From NCBI RefSeq assembly GCF_028640845.1, contig NC_080540.1, positions 152,403,920-152,467,919 of the forward strand: a DNA stretch of 64,000 nt. The letters run 5' to 3'. The translations under genes were made by a program, and so were the position numbers. The notes below the pieces were generated by a model. The model was not told where the DNA came from and did not search any database. It saw only the letters and a list, made by a program, of their open reading frames with translations. Shown piece by piece: positions 33,803-45,479 of the stretch; position 1 is the stretch's first letter; every line of letters begins with the position of its first letter. The DNA is from Ahaetulla prasina (taxonomy: Eukaryota; Chordata; Lepidosauria; Squamata; Colubridae).

Positions 33803-34510
33803 AGAATGGACTCTTAAAGTATCAAATCTGGCAGAAATGGCAAAATCTCTGCTTACTTGAAAGACTATACACAAGAAATATATTTTAGAATGGAAAATGT
33901 GGATTGATTATATTCAAAATAAGTATCAGATAAAAAATATCAAATAGCATATGAGTAAATTTAGGAATAATTGGTATTAGATATATTTTGAAGGAGAGGG
34001 GAATTGAGAGTGTGAATAAGCGTGGAGAGACTAGAGATTATAATTTAGGAATTATTTTAGATTATGATTGTTAGTTTTGATACCCTGCATTTTGTTCTGG
34101 GAAGTCGGGGTGGGGGTGGGGGTAAAGGGAAGGAATTGGGGGTTGAGGTTAGTGATGGAGTGATGGTTAATGTACAGGGATTATTGAAGATGTATAAATA
34201 TAATTAATGTAGGGTCGGGTCTGACCAGTTGCCATTTTAGAACGGTGGGGAGGGAAAAAGAGAGTAGGAGGTAGGAAAGAGGAGAAGAGGAAGGAAGAGG
34301 GTAGAAGAGGAGAAGAGTGTAGGGTGGAGGAGAGGAGGTAGATAAGAGAAGGAGAGGAAGGTTTGGAAAGTAAAAGAAGGTAGAAGAGGGAAGAAGGTTA
34401 AAAAGGGGGGTGGTGACTGGGCAGGCCCGACTAATTGTATATAACTGTACATTGGATGAATTATTTGATAAGATTGTAAAAATAAAACTTTTTTATAAAA
34501 AAAAAAAAAA
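33803..34510 (+). other. L1 3' UTR with G-rich tract and poly-A
   Basis: GGAAGTCGGGGTGGGGGTGG at 34110-34129 is a G-run cluster of the type found in L1 3' UTRs, where it can form quadruplexes. The same position in the L1 at 53434 has GGAAGTCGGGGAGGGAGGGG. A purine-rich A/G stretch (34230-34400) follows and then the A tail. Confidence 0.8.
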
Positions 34511-34529
34511 AGAAAAACACCACAAATAG
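34511..34529. repeat. 19-bp target duplication, right
   Basis: Identical to 28409-28427. Confidence 0.95.
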
Positions 34530-34617
34530 CTATTAAGTGATATAACCTTTTCTTTTCTTTTTTCTATGTTTTTAATGTAAAAAAAGTTTAATAAAATATA
34601 TTTTTTTAAAAAAAAAT
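34530..34617 (+). mobile_element. 3' end of the older L1
   Basis: Continuation of the L1 interrupted at 28408. It runs to GTTTAATAAAATATATTTTT and an A-rich end. Confidence 0.7.
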
Positions 34618-34923
34618 ATTCTTACCAATCACTCACCCGGTAACAATACTCTGCTCTGATCTTCACTCCTGCTCAATCTTCTTGTGTGGCCATCCCAACT
34701 TTGGCAGCTTCTAATGGTGCCTTTCCTCATTGCTGGGTTGAAGGCTGGGTCCCAATGTTGCAGGGAATTCACAACTTCCCTGTTCACACTGGCTGGTGCC
34801 TTCTTTCTTCACTGTCCCTTCAGGACAGCTATGGCCCATTAAGGACCCCCAAATCGACAGGAATTTCGGTGCTCTCCCCGGAGCTCCCGGGGTTTGTGTC
34901 ATCTCGTCGCAATGCTATCCATG

Positions 34924-34925
<2 letters not shown>
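34618..34925 (-). mobile_element. L1 5' UTR, minus strand (outer element)
   Basis: Similar to 7700-8005 (CCCAACTT.GGCAGCTTC, CCCCGGAGCTCCCGGGG, TCGTCGCAATG). It follows the right copy of the 38-bp repeat, so it is the part of the outer minus-strand L1 that lies beyond the inserted L1 set. Confidence 0.55.
34627..34664. repeat. 38-bp direct repeat, right copy
   Basis: Pairs with 26085-26122, two mismatches. Confidence 0.75.

Positions 34926-34974
<49 letters not shown>
34926..34974. repeat. (CT)n microsatellite
   Basis: About 24 uninterrupted CT units at the far end of the minus-strand L1 5' UTR. Confidence 0.95.
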
Positions 34975-34978
<4 letters not shown>

Positions 34979-35726
34979 GTGTTGGGGGGGAATAAAAAAT
35001 CAATAAAAAATTGTTCAAAAAAAAGAGAAAAAATGATTACTGTTACCATCTTATATTCATGGATTTAATGAAGAGAGAGCAAACGTTCAGCTGTGCTCAT
35101 TAGCTTGGGACAAAGAATGATCCCCTTAACAGAGATGTCTAACATCTGAGTAAATCTTTACTCCCAAGGAACAGAAATAACAAGGAAGATAAAAACTGGC
35201 CTTGAACTCTAGAATAATAGTGCAACTGCATAAGCTTATTATATCTTATGCTAGCATCCTTTCAAATTAGACTCTTGTAAGTCAAGTGCTTTGAAGAAGA
35301 TCATTGAGTGAGGCAGCTACATCAAACACATCTTCTCTACCTCGGTGCATCTTTTCAGTGCATCCAAAAGCACACTGGGAAAGGAAAAGAGTGGTTGCTG
35401 CAATTTCATTTTATTTCCATTTAGAATTTTCCAGTGTCTACCATTTTCCAAACTCCACTAAGCTCTTGGGAATCCCTCACAATCATAGGCCACATCCTGA
35501 AATAGATTTGATTTGGTCTGCTTCATATATTTCAACATTTTATTAATGTTTTTTCTTTAATGTCTATTTTCCATAGAGCCTGCAGTTTTGGGGGAAGATA
35601 TCAGGTCAACATGTGAAGGTCCAGTTAAACTGCTTTATTGCTAAACAGCCTATGTGCAGGAATCTTACCAACTTAGCAGCACCTGCTTGGATTTAGATAA
35701 GGGTCCATAGAATTCAAGGGAGGTTG
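34975..35726. other. no recognised gene
   Basis: AT-rich sequence, no assigned element. Confidence 0.5.
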
Positions 35727-35734
35727 GACTTAGT

Positions 35735-35969
35735 CGGAGGTGGTATTCAGCAGGTTCTGATCAGTTCTGGAGAACCGGTACCGGAAATTTTGAGTAGCTC
35801 AGAGAAATGGTAAATTCCATCACTGACTGGCCCCACCCCCATCTATTCTCTGCCTCCCGAGTCCCAGCTGATTGGGAGGGAATGGAGATTTTACAGTATC
35901 CTTCCCCTGCCGCGCCCACCAAGCTGCACCCACAGAACCGGTAGTAAAAATTTTTGAATCCCACCACTG
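35735..35969. mobile_element. short hAT-like element
   Basis: The ends are (C)GGAGGTGGTATTCAGC and GAATCCCACCACTG. GACTTAGT stands outside both ends (35727-35734 and 35970-35977), an exact 8-bp duplication. The interior has GGAGAACCGGTACCGG and CAGAACCGGTAGTAAAAATT. Confidence 0.85.
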
Positions 35970-35977
35970 GACTTAGT

Positions 35978-36368
35978 CCAATGTGACTATGTAGGGATTC
36001 TAGGCTGATCCCTCTTTTAACTCTGATCCCAGGTTCTGCCACTCCTTCTCCTACAAAAAAACCCTAAAGTGATACAGATCCCAACAGCTCCAGCAATGTA
36101 GCATGATATATACAACATCCAGGACAGGTGAAAAAGAATGGAAAATGCAAAGGTTTCTTTGAACACAGATGGTTTGACTCTTTGAAAAAAATGTCAAGTA
36201 ACATCCAAGGAGCAAGTTCAGCTAGCAAGCATTATTGGATTTTGGAAGAGAAAATGCAGCTTCTCGTTCGTGACAATAGGTTGTAAGCTTTATTGAGTTA
36301 ATTTATTTTCAGTATTGCAATTTCTGGACTTTCTGAGTAGCATGCAAGTTTAAGAGGTGTTTTAAACA

Positions 36369-36417
<49 letters not shown>

Positions 36418-37573
36418 GCACAAACCCCCACTGGAGCACAGAATAAAAACTTTAAAAGCACTTCAGCAGAAAATGGAAAAAAAAACCCCAACCTATAAAG
36501 GAGAGTGCTCCATGATCTGAAGGCAGGGGATAAATGAATAGATAATAGCATAAGGATAGCTTTGCTGAATAAGGCCAAGGTCCATTTTAGCTCAAGACTT
36601 GATTCTCACAGTAGCCAATAACTTTTTTTTCTACTCCAGAATGAGAAACCAGGCACTGCCTTAAGCAGAGGGTCCTGGGGTGTGTGTGTGTGCAAATGAT
36701 GAAACAATAAAACTCTGTCCTTAATGGATGTTGTGCAACATTGGCAACAGCTTTAAATGTTTATTGTAGCCAATATCTATTTGAGCTTAGAGGCATTGCA
36801 AGGTGTAGTTAAAAAGCCAAGATAGTGGCCATCATCTTGCAATCCCTGCCCTTATTTGAGTATTTGCTATCTGCAAAACACATACAAAAGGACCACGCAT
36901 TGGTTGGATGACAGCTGATACCATTGTGATTTATTTATTTTTTTAACCCTCACCATAGTTACCCTATTAGTTGAGTTTTGCTTGACTTTGCGAAAAAGAT
37001 AAAAAATTGCTTGGAAGTGGTGTCAGGTACGTAAAGACCTGGCACTAATGAATCTATCTTTGCTTATTAATCATGCAGCCAACAACAAGTTTGGTGTTGT
37101 TGGCTGCAGGATTCTTCACAGTTTATTCTGAGGCAGGACATTTGTCAAGGGGAAGCCAGGAAACAACAGCAACAAAAACATCCTCTTCCTCCCCCTCTCC
37201 TCTTCCCCTGTTCTAAGAAAGCCCTTTTTATTCCGATCAACACAAGCAAAGCTACTTCTCAAGACAGCTGTGCTAGCTATTAACTCATAACTGCCTTGCT
37301 TCACCCAAGGACAATCTATAGCTGGACAGTCATCTGCCATGCGATCCTCCAACTGCTTCTACAAGCATGTCACCATCATCTAAGAGTCTCTGTACTCGAA
37401 AGAGCGCAAAAGAATAAAGTGGATTTGATGCATTTATTTACCTGAAAATTATATTAGATGACAACTGAACTTTAGGCTTACTTTGTGTTGCATTCAGTTC
37501 ATGAAACAAAGGCAACAAAGGTGGATAAACTAGTTGGAATCTGTGAGGCAGATTTGCCTACCACCAACCCCCT
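35978..37573. other. no recognised gene; (CA)n tract
   Basis: Unassigned sequence. A (CA)n run lies at 36372-36410, a short (TG)n at 36680 and a near-palindrome AACAACAAGTTTGGTGTTGTT at 37081. Confidence 0.5.
36372..36410. repeat. (CA)n microsatellite
   Basis: About 19 CA units. Confidence 0.95.
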
Positions 37574-37631
37574 ACCCCAAGGGTCTGCAAACTTGGCTCT
37601 TTTAAGACTTTTAAGACTTCGGTTGAATAGG

Positions 37632-37737
37632 TTGTAAAAAATGTTTTTAAAGGGTAAAAAAAGGCTCTGACGATTGCACGGCTCAGCTGAGTTCATCAGA
37701 GCCTGTTTTTTTTACCCTTTAAAAGCATTTTTTACAA
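37632..37737. repeat. long imperfect inverted repeat at an L2 5' junction
   Basis: Left arm 37632-37670 and right arm 37696-37737 are complementary except for one mismatch and a small bulge, with a 25-base spacer. The right arm ends exactly where L2 coding sequence starts at 37738. Confidence 0.85.
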
Positions 37738-38517
37738 GTGCTGTCCCGGTGCCTGGAAGCTGTACGGGTCTGGATGGGGAGAAACAGACTCAAGCTCAAT
37801 CCCTCCAAGACGGAGTGGCTGTGGATGCCGGCACCCCGGTACCGGCAGCTGACTGTTGGGGGCGAGTTAGTGGCCCCAAAGGAGGTGGTTCGCAACTTGG
37901 GCGTCCTCCTGGATGGACGGCTGTCCTTTGATGAACATCTGGCGGCCGTCTCCAGGAGGGCCTTTTACCAAGTTCGCTTGGTCCGCCAGTTGCGTCCCTT
38001 CCTTGACCGGGATGCCTTATGCACAGTCACTCACGCTCTGGTTACGTCTCGGTTGGATTACTGCAATGCTCTCTACATGGGGCTGCCTTTGAGGTGCACC
38101 CGGAGGCTGCAGTTAGTCCAGAATGCGGCTGCGCGAGTAGTAATGGGAGCCGCTCGTGGCTCCCACGTAACACCACTGCTCCGTAGTCTGCACTGGCTTC
38201 CTGTGGTCTTTCGGGTGCGCTTCAAGATTTTGGTTACTACCTTTAAAGCGCTCCATGGCTTAGGACCCGGGTACTTACGAGACCGCCTGCTGCTACCCTA
38301 TGCCTCCCACCGACCCGTACGCTCTCATAGAGAGGGTCTCCTCAGGGTGCCGTCCGCCAAACAGTGTCGGCTGGCGGCCCCCAGGGGTAGGGCCTTCTCT
38401 GTGGGAGCATCGACGCTCTGGAATGAACTCCCCCCTGGCCTACGTCAAGTGCCTGATCTTCGGACCTTCCGTCGTGAGCTAAAAACATATTTATTTATTC
38501 AAGCGGGACTGGCATAA
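37738..38517 (+). pseudogene. L2 ORF2 C-terminal region, open for 259 codons
   Basis: An uninterrupted frame covering the region after the YADD box. It includes N-R-L-K-L-N-P-S-K-T-E-W, N-L-G-V-L-L-D, S-R-L-D-Y-C-N-A-L-Y-M-G-L-P, L-Q-L-V-Q-N-A-A-A-R, L-H-W-L-P-V and L-W-N-E-L-P-P-G-L. This is the thumb and tail of an L2/CR1-group reverse transcriptase protein. It is the best-preserved L2 coding stretch here and a useful guide to the damaged copies. The ATG used is not the native start; the element is truncated. Confidence 0.85.
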
Positions 38518-38706
38518 TAGTTTGATTTTAAATTGGGGTTTTATTAATATTCTTAAATATTTTAAATTTAATTTTAATTATTAGCCGTTTTTGTAATTTT
38601 GATATGTTTTAATTTGTTTTAATTGTACATATTTTGTATTTTATCTCCGGCTGTACACCGCCCTGAGTCCTTCGGGAGAAGGGCGGTATAAAAATTCAAT
38701 AAATAA
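37738..38706 (+). mobile_element. 5'-truncated L2-type LINE
   Basis: Coding sequence followed by a 3' UTR, the terminal hairpin words ACCGCCCT / AGGGCGGT, then an (AAT)n tail. It lacks the endonuclease and the reverse transcriptase core. Confidence 0.85.
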
Positions 38707-39348
38707 TAATAATAACCTATTCCTACCATTTGGGTGGGAAAAGCGAGTGAGCCAGAAAGAAGCAGCAAGCGGGCAAGTGGGCAAGCGGGCAAAGCGGGCA
38801 AGCGGGCGACCGGGCAATTGGGTGGGCATGGGCGGGGGTGGGGGCAGGGATTTTTGCTACTGGTTCTCCGAACCACCTGCCACCATCGCTACTGAACCAG
38901 GAGCATTTCAACCCTGCTTTGCCTGCCATGCAGATAAAGAAATGAGGAAGGGGTTTCGAGTCTAGCCTTCTCTACCACTACTGACAACTTGTAATGATAT
39001 GTGAGAATGATCTTGGGAGATCGGCGGAAGAGCTGCAGACAGGCAATGGTTGGATAAGTGGCAGCCCATGGAAGACTTGTGCGTATGGCAAGAATCTTAG
39101 AAGGGACCCTCTTCAGTTTCTTGGGCTACTTCCCAAGGCAATAGGGAAGAAATATATTTTCAGATATGAAATATGTGAAAGTAGAGCTAGTAATTCTGGA
39201 TGTGCTTTTTGTCTGGACTACCTTGCCAGGCTGACACGGCCCAAGCATTTTGCCCTATTACCTTAAATGGGATTGTTTAATTCCTTAGAAAACTCATCCT
39301 TTCTTGCTTCGTAGCATTGGTCAAACAGTGTTTCTCTCTTGGAGCCCT
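38707..39348. other. GC-rich repeat fragment, then unassigned
   Basis: 38745-38835 is a run of GGGCAAGCGGGC units, a short degenerate minisatellite. 38850-38905 has GGTTCTCCGAACC and CTACTGAACCAGG, a fragment of the hAT-like family. The remainder is unassigned. Confidence 0.45.
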
Positions 39349-39600
39349 TTACAGGTGAGACTGAAATATTGGTTTGCTGATATTGGCATGTTTCTTTTTT
39401 ATATAATTGTCAATTGGTTTTGGCTGGGTCCAGGATGTCTCTTCTGGTAGTTTAAATTGACCTTTGATCAACGCAAGATCAGCACCTTTCTCTTTCAAAA
39501 GAGCACTAAAGTCAGGCTTATAAGAAGTCCATGTAAATCCATAGCTGGCTTCTTCTGCAGTCCAAGCTGAACTGGTCACTGAGGGCAGTGCAATGAAGAA
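39349..39600 (-). CDS. candidate host exon or pseudogene, unrecognised
   Basis: A minus-strand frame that I cannot assign to a family. Read from its upstream side, a pyrimidine-rich stretch ending CCCTCAG (39576-39582) looks like a splice acceptor. After it the frame is open for about 75 codons with ordinary protein composition, including A-S-Y-G-F-T-W-T-S-Y-K-P-D-F and K-L-P-E-E-T-S-W-T-Q-P-K. It ends at a TAA that is also part of GTAAAG, a possible splice donor. Residue usage is unlike the LINE fragments. It could be an internal exon, a last exon or a processed pseudogene. No neighbouring exon was identified. Confidence 0.3.
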   Translation of the reverse strand, partial: FFIALPSVTSSAWTAEEASYGFTWTSYKPDFSALLKEKGADLALIKGQFKLPEETSWTQPKPIDNYIKKKHANISKPIFQSHL

Positions 39601-41570
<1,970 letters not shown>

Positions 41571-41735
41571 GTAAAGGTTTTCCTGTCCAGTTGTGTCCGA
41601 TTCTAGGGTGCATAGTTCATCTCCTTTTCTTGACTGAGGAAGCCAGCATTGTCCAAAGACAATTTCGGTAGTCATGTGGCCAGCATGGCTATATGCCAAA
41701 GGCACACAGCACATCGTTACTTTCCCAGGCTTGAA
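41571..41735 (+). mobile_element. widespread reptilian interspersed repeat fragment
   Basis: AAAGGTAAAGGTTTTCCTGTC, then GTTGTGTCCGATTCTAGGG, ATTGTCCAAAGACAATTTCG and GGTAGTCATGTGGCCAGCATG. I recognise this order as a common squamate/avian repeat (SINE-like) but not its formal name. Confidence 0.5.
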
Positions 41736-42494
41736 AAATGCCCTAACTCAGTACTTACACCTCTGATTCCCCCATCTGCTCCCCAAATCAGCCTTCCTGA
41801 GACTTGGATCCGTGAATTGATCTCACCTAATGAGATGATTATTAGTGCAACTTCTGTAGGTCTGTTTTCTGAATTATTGTTTGATTGATATGCTGCCTTT
41901 CCTGCAAGGATCTCCATTTTGTCATCAGAACTACTCACAGATAGTGGGCAGTTTGGTGGGAGGCAGAAAGTGGCTAAAGTTATCTATTTCCATGATTGGG
42001 ATTGGACTTTCCCAGTCTTAGCTCAATACCTGAACTATTATCTCACTGTTCATTATTTTGAAAAATGTCCTGCAATGCAAAATGTGTGGCCCACCAGATA
42101 TTGTCAGATTACATCATCTCATCATCATTAGCATTGGCTAAGGAACTCGTGAAATCAGCAGCTTGCTTTCAAATTTTAGTGGTTTGTTCCCAGGCTGTGT
42201 TCTTTTTCTTATTAAACATATCTGTTTATTAAATATATCTGTTGTATATTTCCTGCCCTTTAGGGGAAAAAAACCTAATGCTGCTAGTAGGGGCTGAATC
42301 TGGAACTTTTTGAGTACACAGTCAACCAAATACCAGTTTGCCAATTTATATTTTCAATTTTGATTGTATTTTGATAGTTCATGTTTGATCTGGATAAAGA
42401 TGCAGGAAAATTCATTGTTCTCTTAATAGTTGGACTGCAGTCCTATAACTGAGATGACAGAACCAAAAACAATAGTAGAAGAAGCATAGATTTC
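41736..42494. other. no recognised gene
   Basis: AT-rich unassigned sequence. Confidence 0.5.
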
Positions 42495-42582
42495 CAAGGG
42501 TGTGTGTGTGTGTATTATATACACACACAACACACATACACACACACACACACACATATACATGCATATATATATGTGTGTA
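42495..42582. repeat. mixed (GT)n / (CA)n / (TA)n tract
   Basis: Alternating purine-pyrimidine runs, left of the Penelope-like inverted pair. Confidence 0.9.
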
Positions 42583-42584
42583 GT

Positions 42585-42806
42585 CTTCAGTTGGGGTTCC
42601 CACGTAATGGAAGTGTCTTGGCGACGTTTGACGAGTCATTCGTCATCTTCAGGCTTCAGCTGCGGCTTCTGGGAGCAGGCTGAAGCCTGAAGATGACGAA
42701 TGAGACTTCGTCGAAACGTCGCCAAGACACTTCCAATTTTACGTGGGAGAAAACCTGAATAACCAAAGACCTACATACAAACACCCGCGAAAACCTCAGA
42801 AAACAA

Positions 42807-42809
<3 letters not shown>
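42585..42809. mobile_element. Penelope-like terminal repeats, head to head (1)
   Basis: Left arm (42590-42662) reads GGAAGTGTCTTGGCGACG, CATTCGTCATCTTCAGGC, and the right arm (42675-42809) is its reverse complement, continuing to CACCCGCGAAAACCTCAG. The centre is a short CTTCTGGGAGC stretch. The same words occur at 40476 and 43687. The right arm carries a CTGAAGA...GAAAC core with a paired GACGAA/TTCGTC stem. Confidence 0.7.
42687..42717 (+). ncRNA. hammerhead-ribozyme-like core (1)
   Basis: CTGAAGA (42687-42693), one unpaired T, GACGAA (42695-42700), a TGAGAC loop, TTCGTC (42707-42712), then GAAAC (42713-42717). The CUGANGA...GAAA pattern around a closed stem is the hammerhead core. Penelope-like elements are known to carry such motifs in their terminal repeats. 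The extra base beside the stem is a departure from the minimal form, so activity is not claimed. Confidence 0.45.
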
Positions 42810-42841
<32 letters not shown>

Positions 42842-42905
42842 TGTATATATGTGTGTATATATATACATACACACAGAGAGAGAGAGTATGCACACACAAA
42901 CACAC

Positions 42906-42906
<1 letters not shown>
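42810..42906. repeat. mixed (TA)n / (CA)n / (GA)n tract
   Basis: Compound dinucleotide runs between the Penelope-like repeat and the Bkm array. Confidence 0.9.
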
Positions 42907-42962
<56 letters not shown>

Positions 42963-42974
42963 TAGATAGATAGA
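42907..42974. repeat. GATA/GACA (Bkm-type) microsatellite
   Basis: (GATA)n, then (GACA)n, then (GATA)n again, in one uninterrupted block. Confidence 0.97.
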
Positions 42975-43059
42975 CTTAAATACTTAGCTATACTTAAATA
43001 CTTATTTCCAAATTCTGTAAGATTTTGTCTTTCTAATTGAGCATTTTATTGTGTTTATT

Positions 43060-43200
43060 ACATTTTATTTGATTTATTACATTTTTATGCTGCCCATTTC
43101 CTTACAAGCTGACTCTGGGCAACTTACAAGCTATAAAAGAAGTAAAAAAATAATTAAAATATTAAAACATGAAAATTACACAGATTAAAATATTTTTTAC
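43060..43200 (-). mobile_element. LINE 3' tail fragment
   Basis: TTTTTATGCTGCCCATTTCC, CTGACTCTGGGCAACTTAC and an A-rich continuation. This is a minus-strand copy of the tail type seen at 21180 and 55352. Confidence 0.5.
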
Positions 43201-43227
43201 AAACTATACATTTGTGAGACCTTAGAG

Positions 43228-43627
43228 CAATGATGGCGAACCTTTTAGACACCAAGTGCCCAAACTGCATGCGCTCGCATGCCCAAACTGAAAGTCGTGT
43301 ACGCTTGCAAACGCGCATATGCACAGACACGTGTGAATGCACACACATGCGGACATGCATGAATGTGCGCATGCGTGGATATGCATGCATGTGCAGCAGA
43401 GACCTGAAGACCAGCTGGCTGGCGGGAGGTGGGGCATCCCAACACTGGCAGCATGGCAAGAGATAAAATATTTTTCTTTCGTGTGCTTCCGTTTCGTCAT
43501 TTGCAGGGAAACAGAAGCTCACGAAAAACATGCCACGGAGATCTGACCTGGGACGATGGCGCAGGTGCCAGCAGAGAGGGCTCTATGTGCCACCTCTGGC
43601 ACACGTGCTGTAGGTTCGCCATCACTT
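43228..43627. mobile_element. hAT-like element with GGCGAACC ends
   Basis: The left end CAATGATGGCGAACCTTTT and right end AGGTTCGCCATCACT are inverted. TTAGAG lies at both borders. The interior is GC-richer with many ATGCATGTG words and GTGCCACCTCTGGCACACG, a palindrome. This is a widespread reptilian/mammalian hAT family type. Confidence 0.7.
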
Positions 43628-43686
43628 AGAGAGTAACTGCTGAAATTTCAAAAACTTTGTAATCGCTGTAATTTTTTATATATATA

Positions 43687-43957
43687 TAAGGTTTCTGAGG
43701 TTTTCGCGGGTGTTTGTATGTAGGTCTTTAGTTATTCGGGTTTTCTCCCGCGTAAAATTGGAAGTGTCTTGGCGACGTTTTGACGAAGTCTCATTCGTCA
43801 TCTTCAGGCTTCAGCTTTGTGCTTCTGCAATCACACATTGCTCCCAGAAGCACGAAGCTGAAGCCTGAAGATGACGAATGAGACTTCGTCGAAACGTCGC
43901 CAAGACACTTCCAATTTTACGTGGGAGAAAACCTGAATAACCAAAGACCTACATATA
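43687..43957. mobile_element. Penelope-like terminal repeats, head to head (2)
   Basis: The left arm begins TTTCTGAGGTTTTCGCGGG and reads towards the centre CTTCTGCAATCACACATTGC. The right arm is the reverse complement, to CAAAGACCTACATA. The pair is longer and better preserved than the copy at 42585. The right end is cut by the L2 at 43960. Confidence 0.75.
43865..43895 (+). ncRNA. hammerhead-ribozyme-like core (2)
   Basis: CTGAAGA (43865-43871), T, GACGAA (43873-43878), TGAGAC, TTCGTC (43885-43890), GAAAC (43891-43895). The same geometry as at 42687, plus the mirror copy on the minus strand in the left arm. Confidence 0.45.
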
Positions 43958-44051
43958 TAGGGGGGGAGGGGTTTGTTCCAGGACTAGAGGGTGGTTCAAT
44001 CTGTACGGTAAGTGGGAGAGGCAGATATGGCAGAGGGGGGGGCCATATCGA

Positions 44052-45347
44052 GTGTGGGGAGCACGTGCTCGATGTTTGACAGCGATCACGTGCTCCGGCC
44101 CCTTAGTCCCTACCCGTTCCTCAGGCGGCCATGATCCTCAGAGCCTGGATCTAAGGTTGATGTTATGTAATGCCCGGTCCGTGGCAAATAAAGCCCCCTT
44201 GATTTGTGATCTTATTCAGGGGGAGTCCGCGGACCTTATGGGCATTACGGAGACCTGGTTGGGGCCAGAGGGGGGGGTTCCCCTCGTTGAACTGTGCCCC
44301 CCAGGTTTCCGAGCATTCCATCAGCCGAGGGTCCAGGGTAGGGGTGGAGGGGTGGCGGTTGTCATTAGGGAAGATCTAGAGCCGAGGGAGGCCACTGTTC
44401 CTCAGATTGCCGGCTGTGAATCCCTCTATGTGCGGTGGGGCCATAGGAATCAGTTGGGCTTGTTGATCACGTACCTGGCTCCTTGCTACGTGACCACAGC
44501 CCTGCCCGAGCTGCTGGAGTTATTTGCCACTGTGGCAGTTGAGACCCCCAGACTGATAGTTATGGGGGATTTCAACTTGCCATCGGCTGGCTTATCATCG
44601 ACTGCAGCTCGGGAGTTCCAGGCTTCCATGACGGCCTTGGACCTGATTCGAGTAAATGATGGCCCTACGCACATGGGGGGAGACACGCTGGATCTGATTT
44701 ATATCTCTGGTCAGTGGTTAAATGATCTGATACTAGACGATTTAGTAACAGAACCAATGTCATGGTCAGATCATTTTCTCCTTCGCCTGGACTTCCGAAC
44801 CGCCACCCACCATCGCAGGGAGACGGAACCTACACGTTGGTTCCGTCCCAGGCGCCTGATGGACCCTGAAAGGTTCCTGACGGAGCTTGGGCCATTCCCT
44901 GAGGATCTGGCCCACGGCACGACTGAGGAACTAGTTGCGGCCTGGGAACGGGCCACGGCTGGGGCCTTGGACCGTGTCGTGCCTTTGCGGCCTCTGACCC
45001 GGCGCAGATCTCGTCCGGCCCCTTGGTTCTCCGAGGGGCTGAGGGAGATGAAACGCCGGAGAAGACGCCTAGAGAGCACTTGGAGGTCCAGTCATTTCGA
45101 AGCTGATCGGACACTAGTTAGGTCCTATTCTAGGACCTACCTAGTGGCAATGAGGGAGGCGAGGCGTTCCTACGCCTCCACCCTCATTGCGTCGGCAGAT
45201 AACCGCCCGGCCGCCCTGTTTCGGGTGACCCGCCTCCTTCATCAGGAGGTGCGGGATGACCTGTTACAGGACGTGCCGAGGAGTTTAGTGGTTATCTATA
45301 CGACAAAATCGCTCAGCTCGGGATGGTCTGGACCGAAATTGGGATGA
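44052..45347 (+). pseudogene. L2 ORF2, endonuclease domain and following region
   Basis: A 431-codon frame. The endonuclease domain occupies about residues 30-245: C-N-A-R-S-V-A-N-K, G-I-T-E-T-W-L, a G-G-V-A-V-V-I stretch, M-G-D-F-N-L-P, L-D-L-I-Y-I-S-G and S-W-S-D-H-F-L-L. These match the apurinic-type endonuclease of L2/CR1-group LINEs, which nicks the genomic target. After about residue 245 is the arginine-rich linker to the reverse transcriptase. The frame runs out of phase near 45300, so no complete protein is possible. The start codon was taken as the longest open one; the native start cannot be fixed. Confidence 0.85.
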
Positions 45348-45479
45348 TCCAAGCGAGGGAGAGGAGGCACGTCTTGTTGAGTCTGTTTGGGATGAATTTG
45401 ACCCTGTGGCTCCGAGGGCGTGGACAGGTTGTTGGGAGGCTCCGCCACTACATGTTTATTGGATCCGTGTCCTTCCTGG

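Larger units (their letters stand above)
28428..34510 (+). mobile_element. full-length L1 retrotransposon
   Basis: A 6083-bp element with a 5' UTR, intact ORF1, broken ORF2, a G-rich 3' UTR and a poly-A tail at about 34497-34510. It is bordered by perfect 19-bp target duplications. It inserted into the 3' UTR of an older L1. The exact duplication and the open ORF1 suggest a fairly recent insertion, while ORF2 has already been lost. Confidence 0.92.

Noticed and set aside
42907..42974. CRISPR-like array
   Set aside because: The repeats are 4 bp with no spacers. This is a vertebrate microsatellite.
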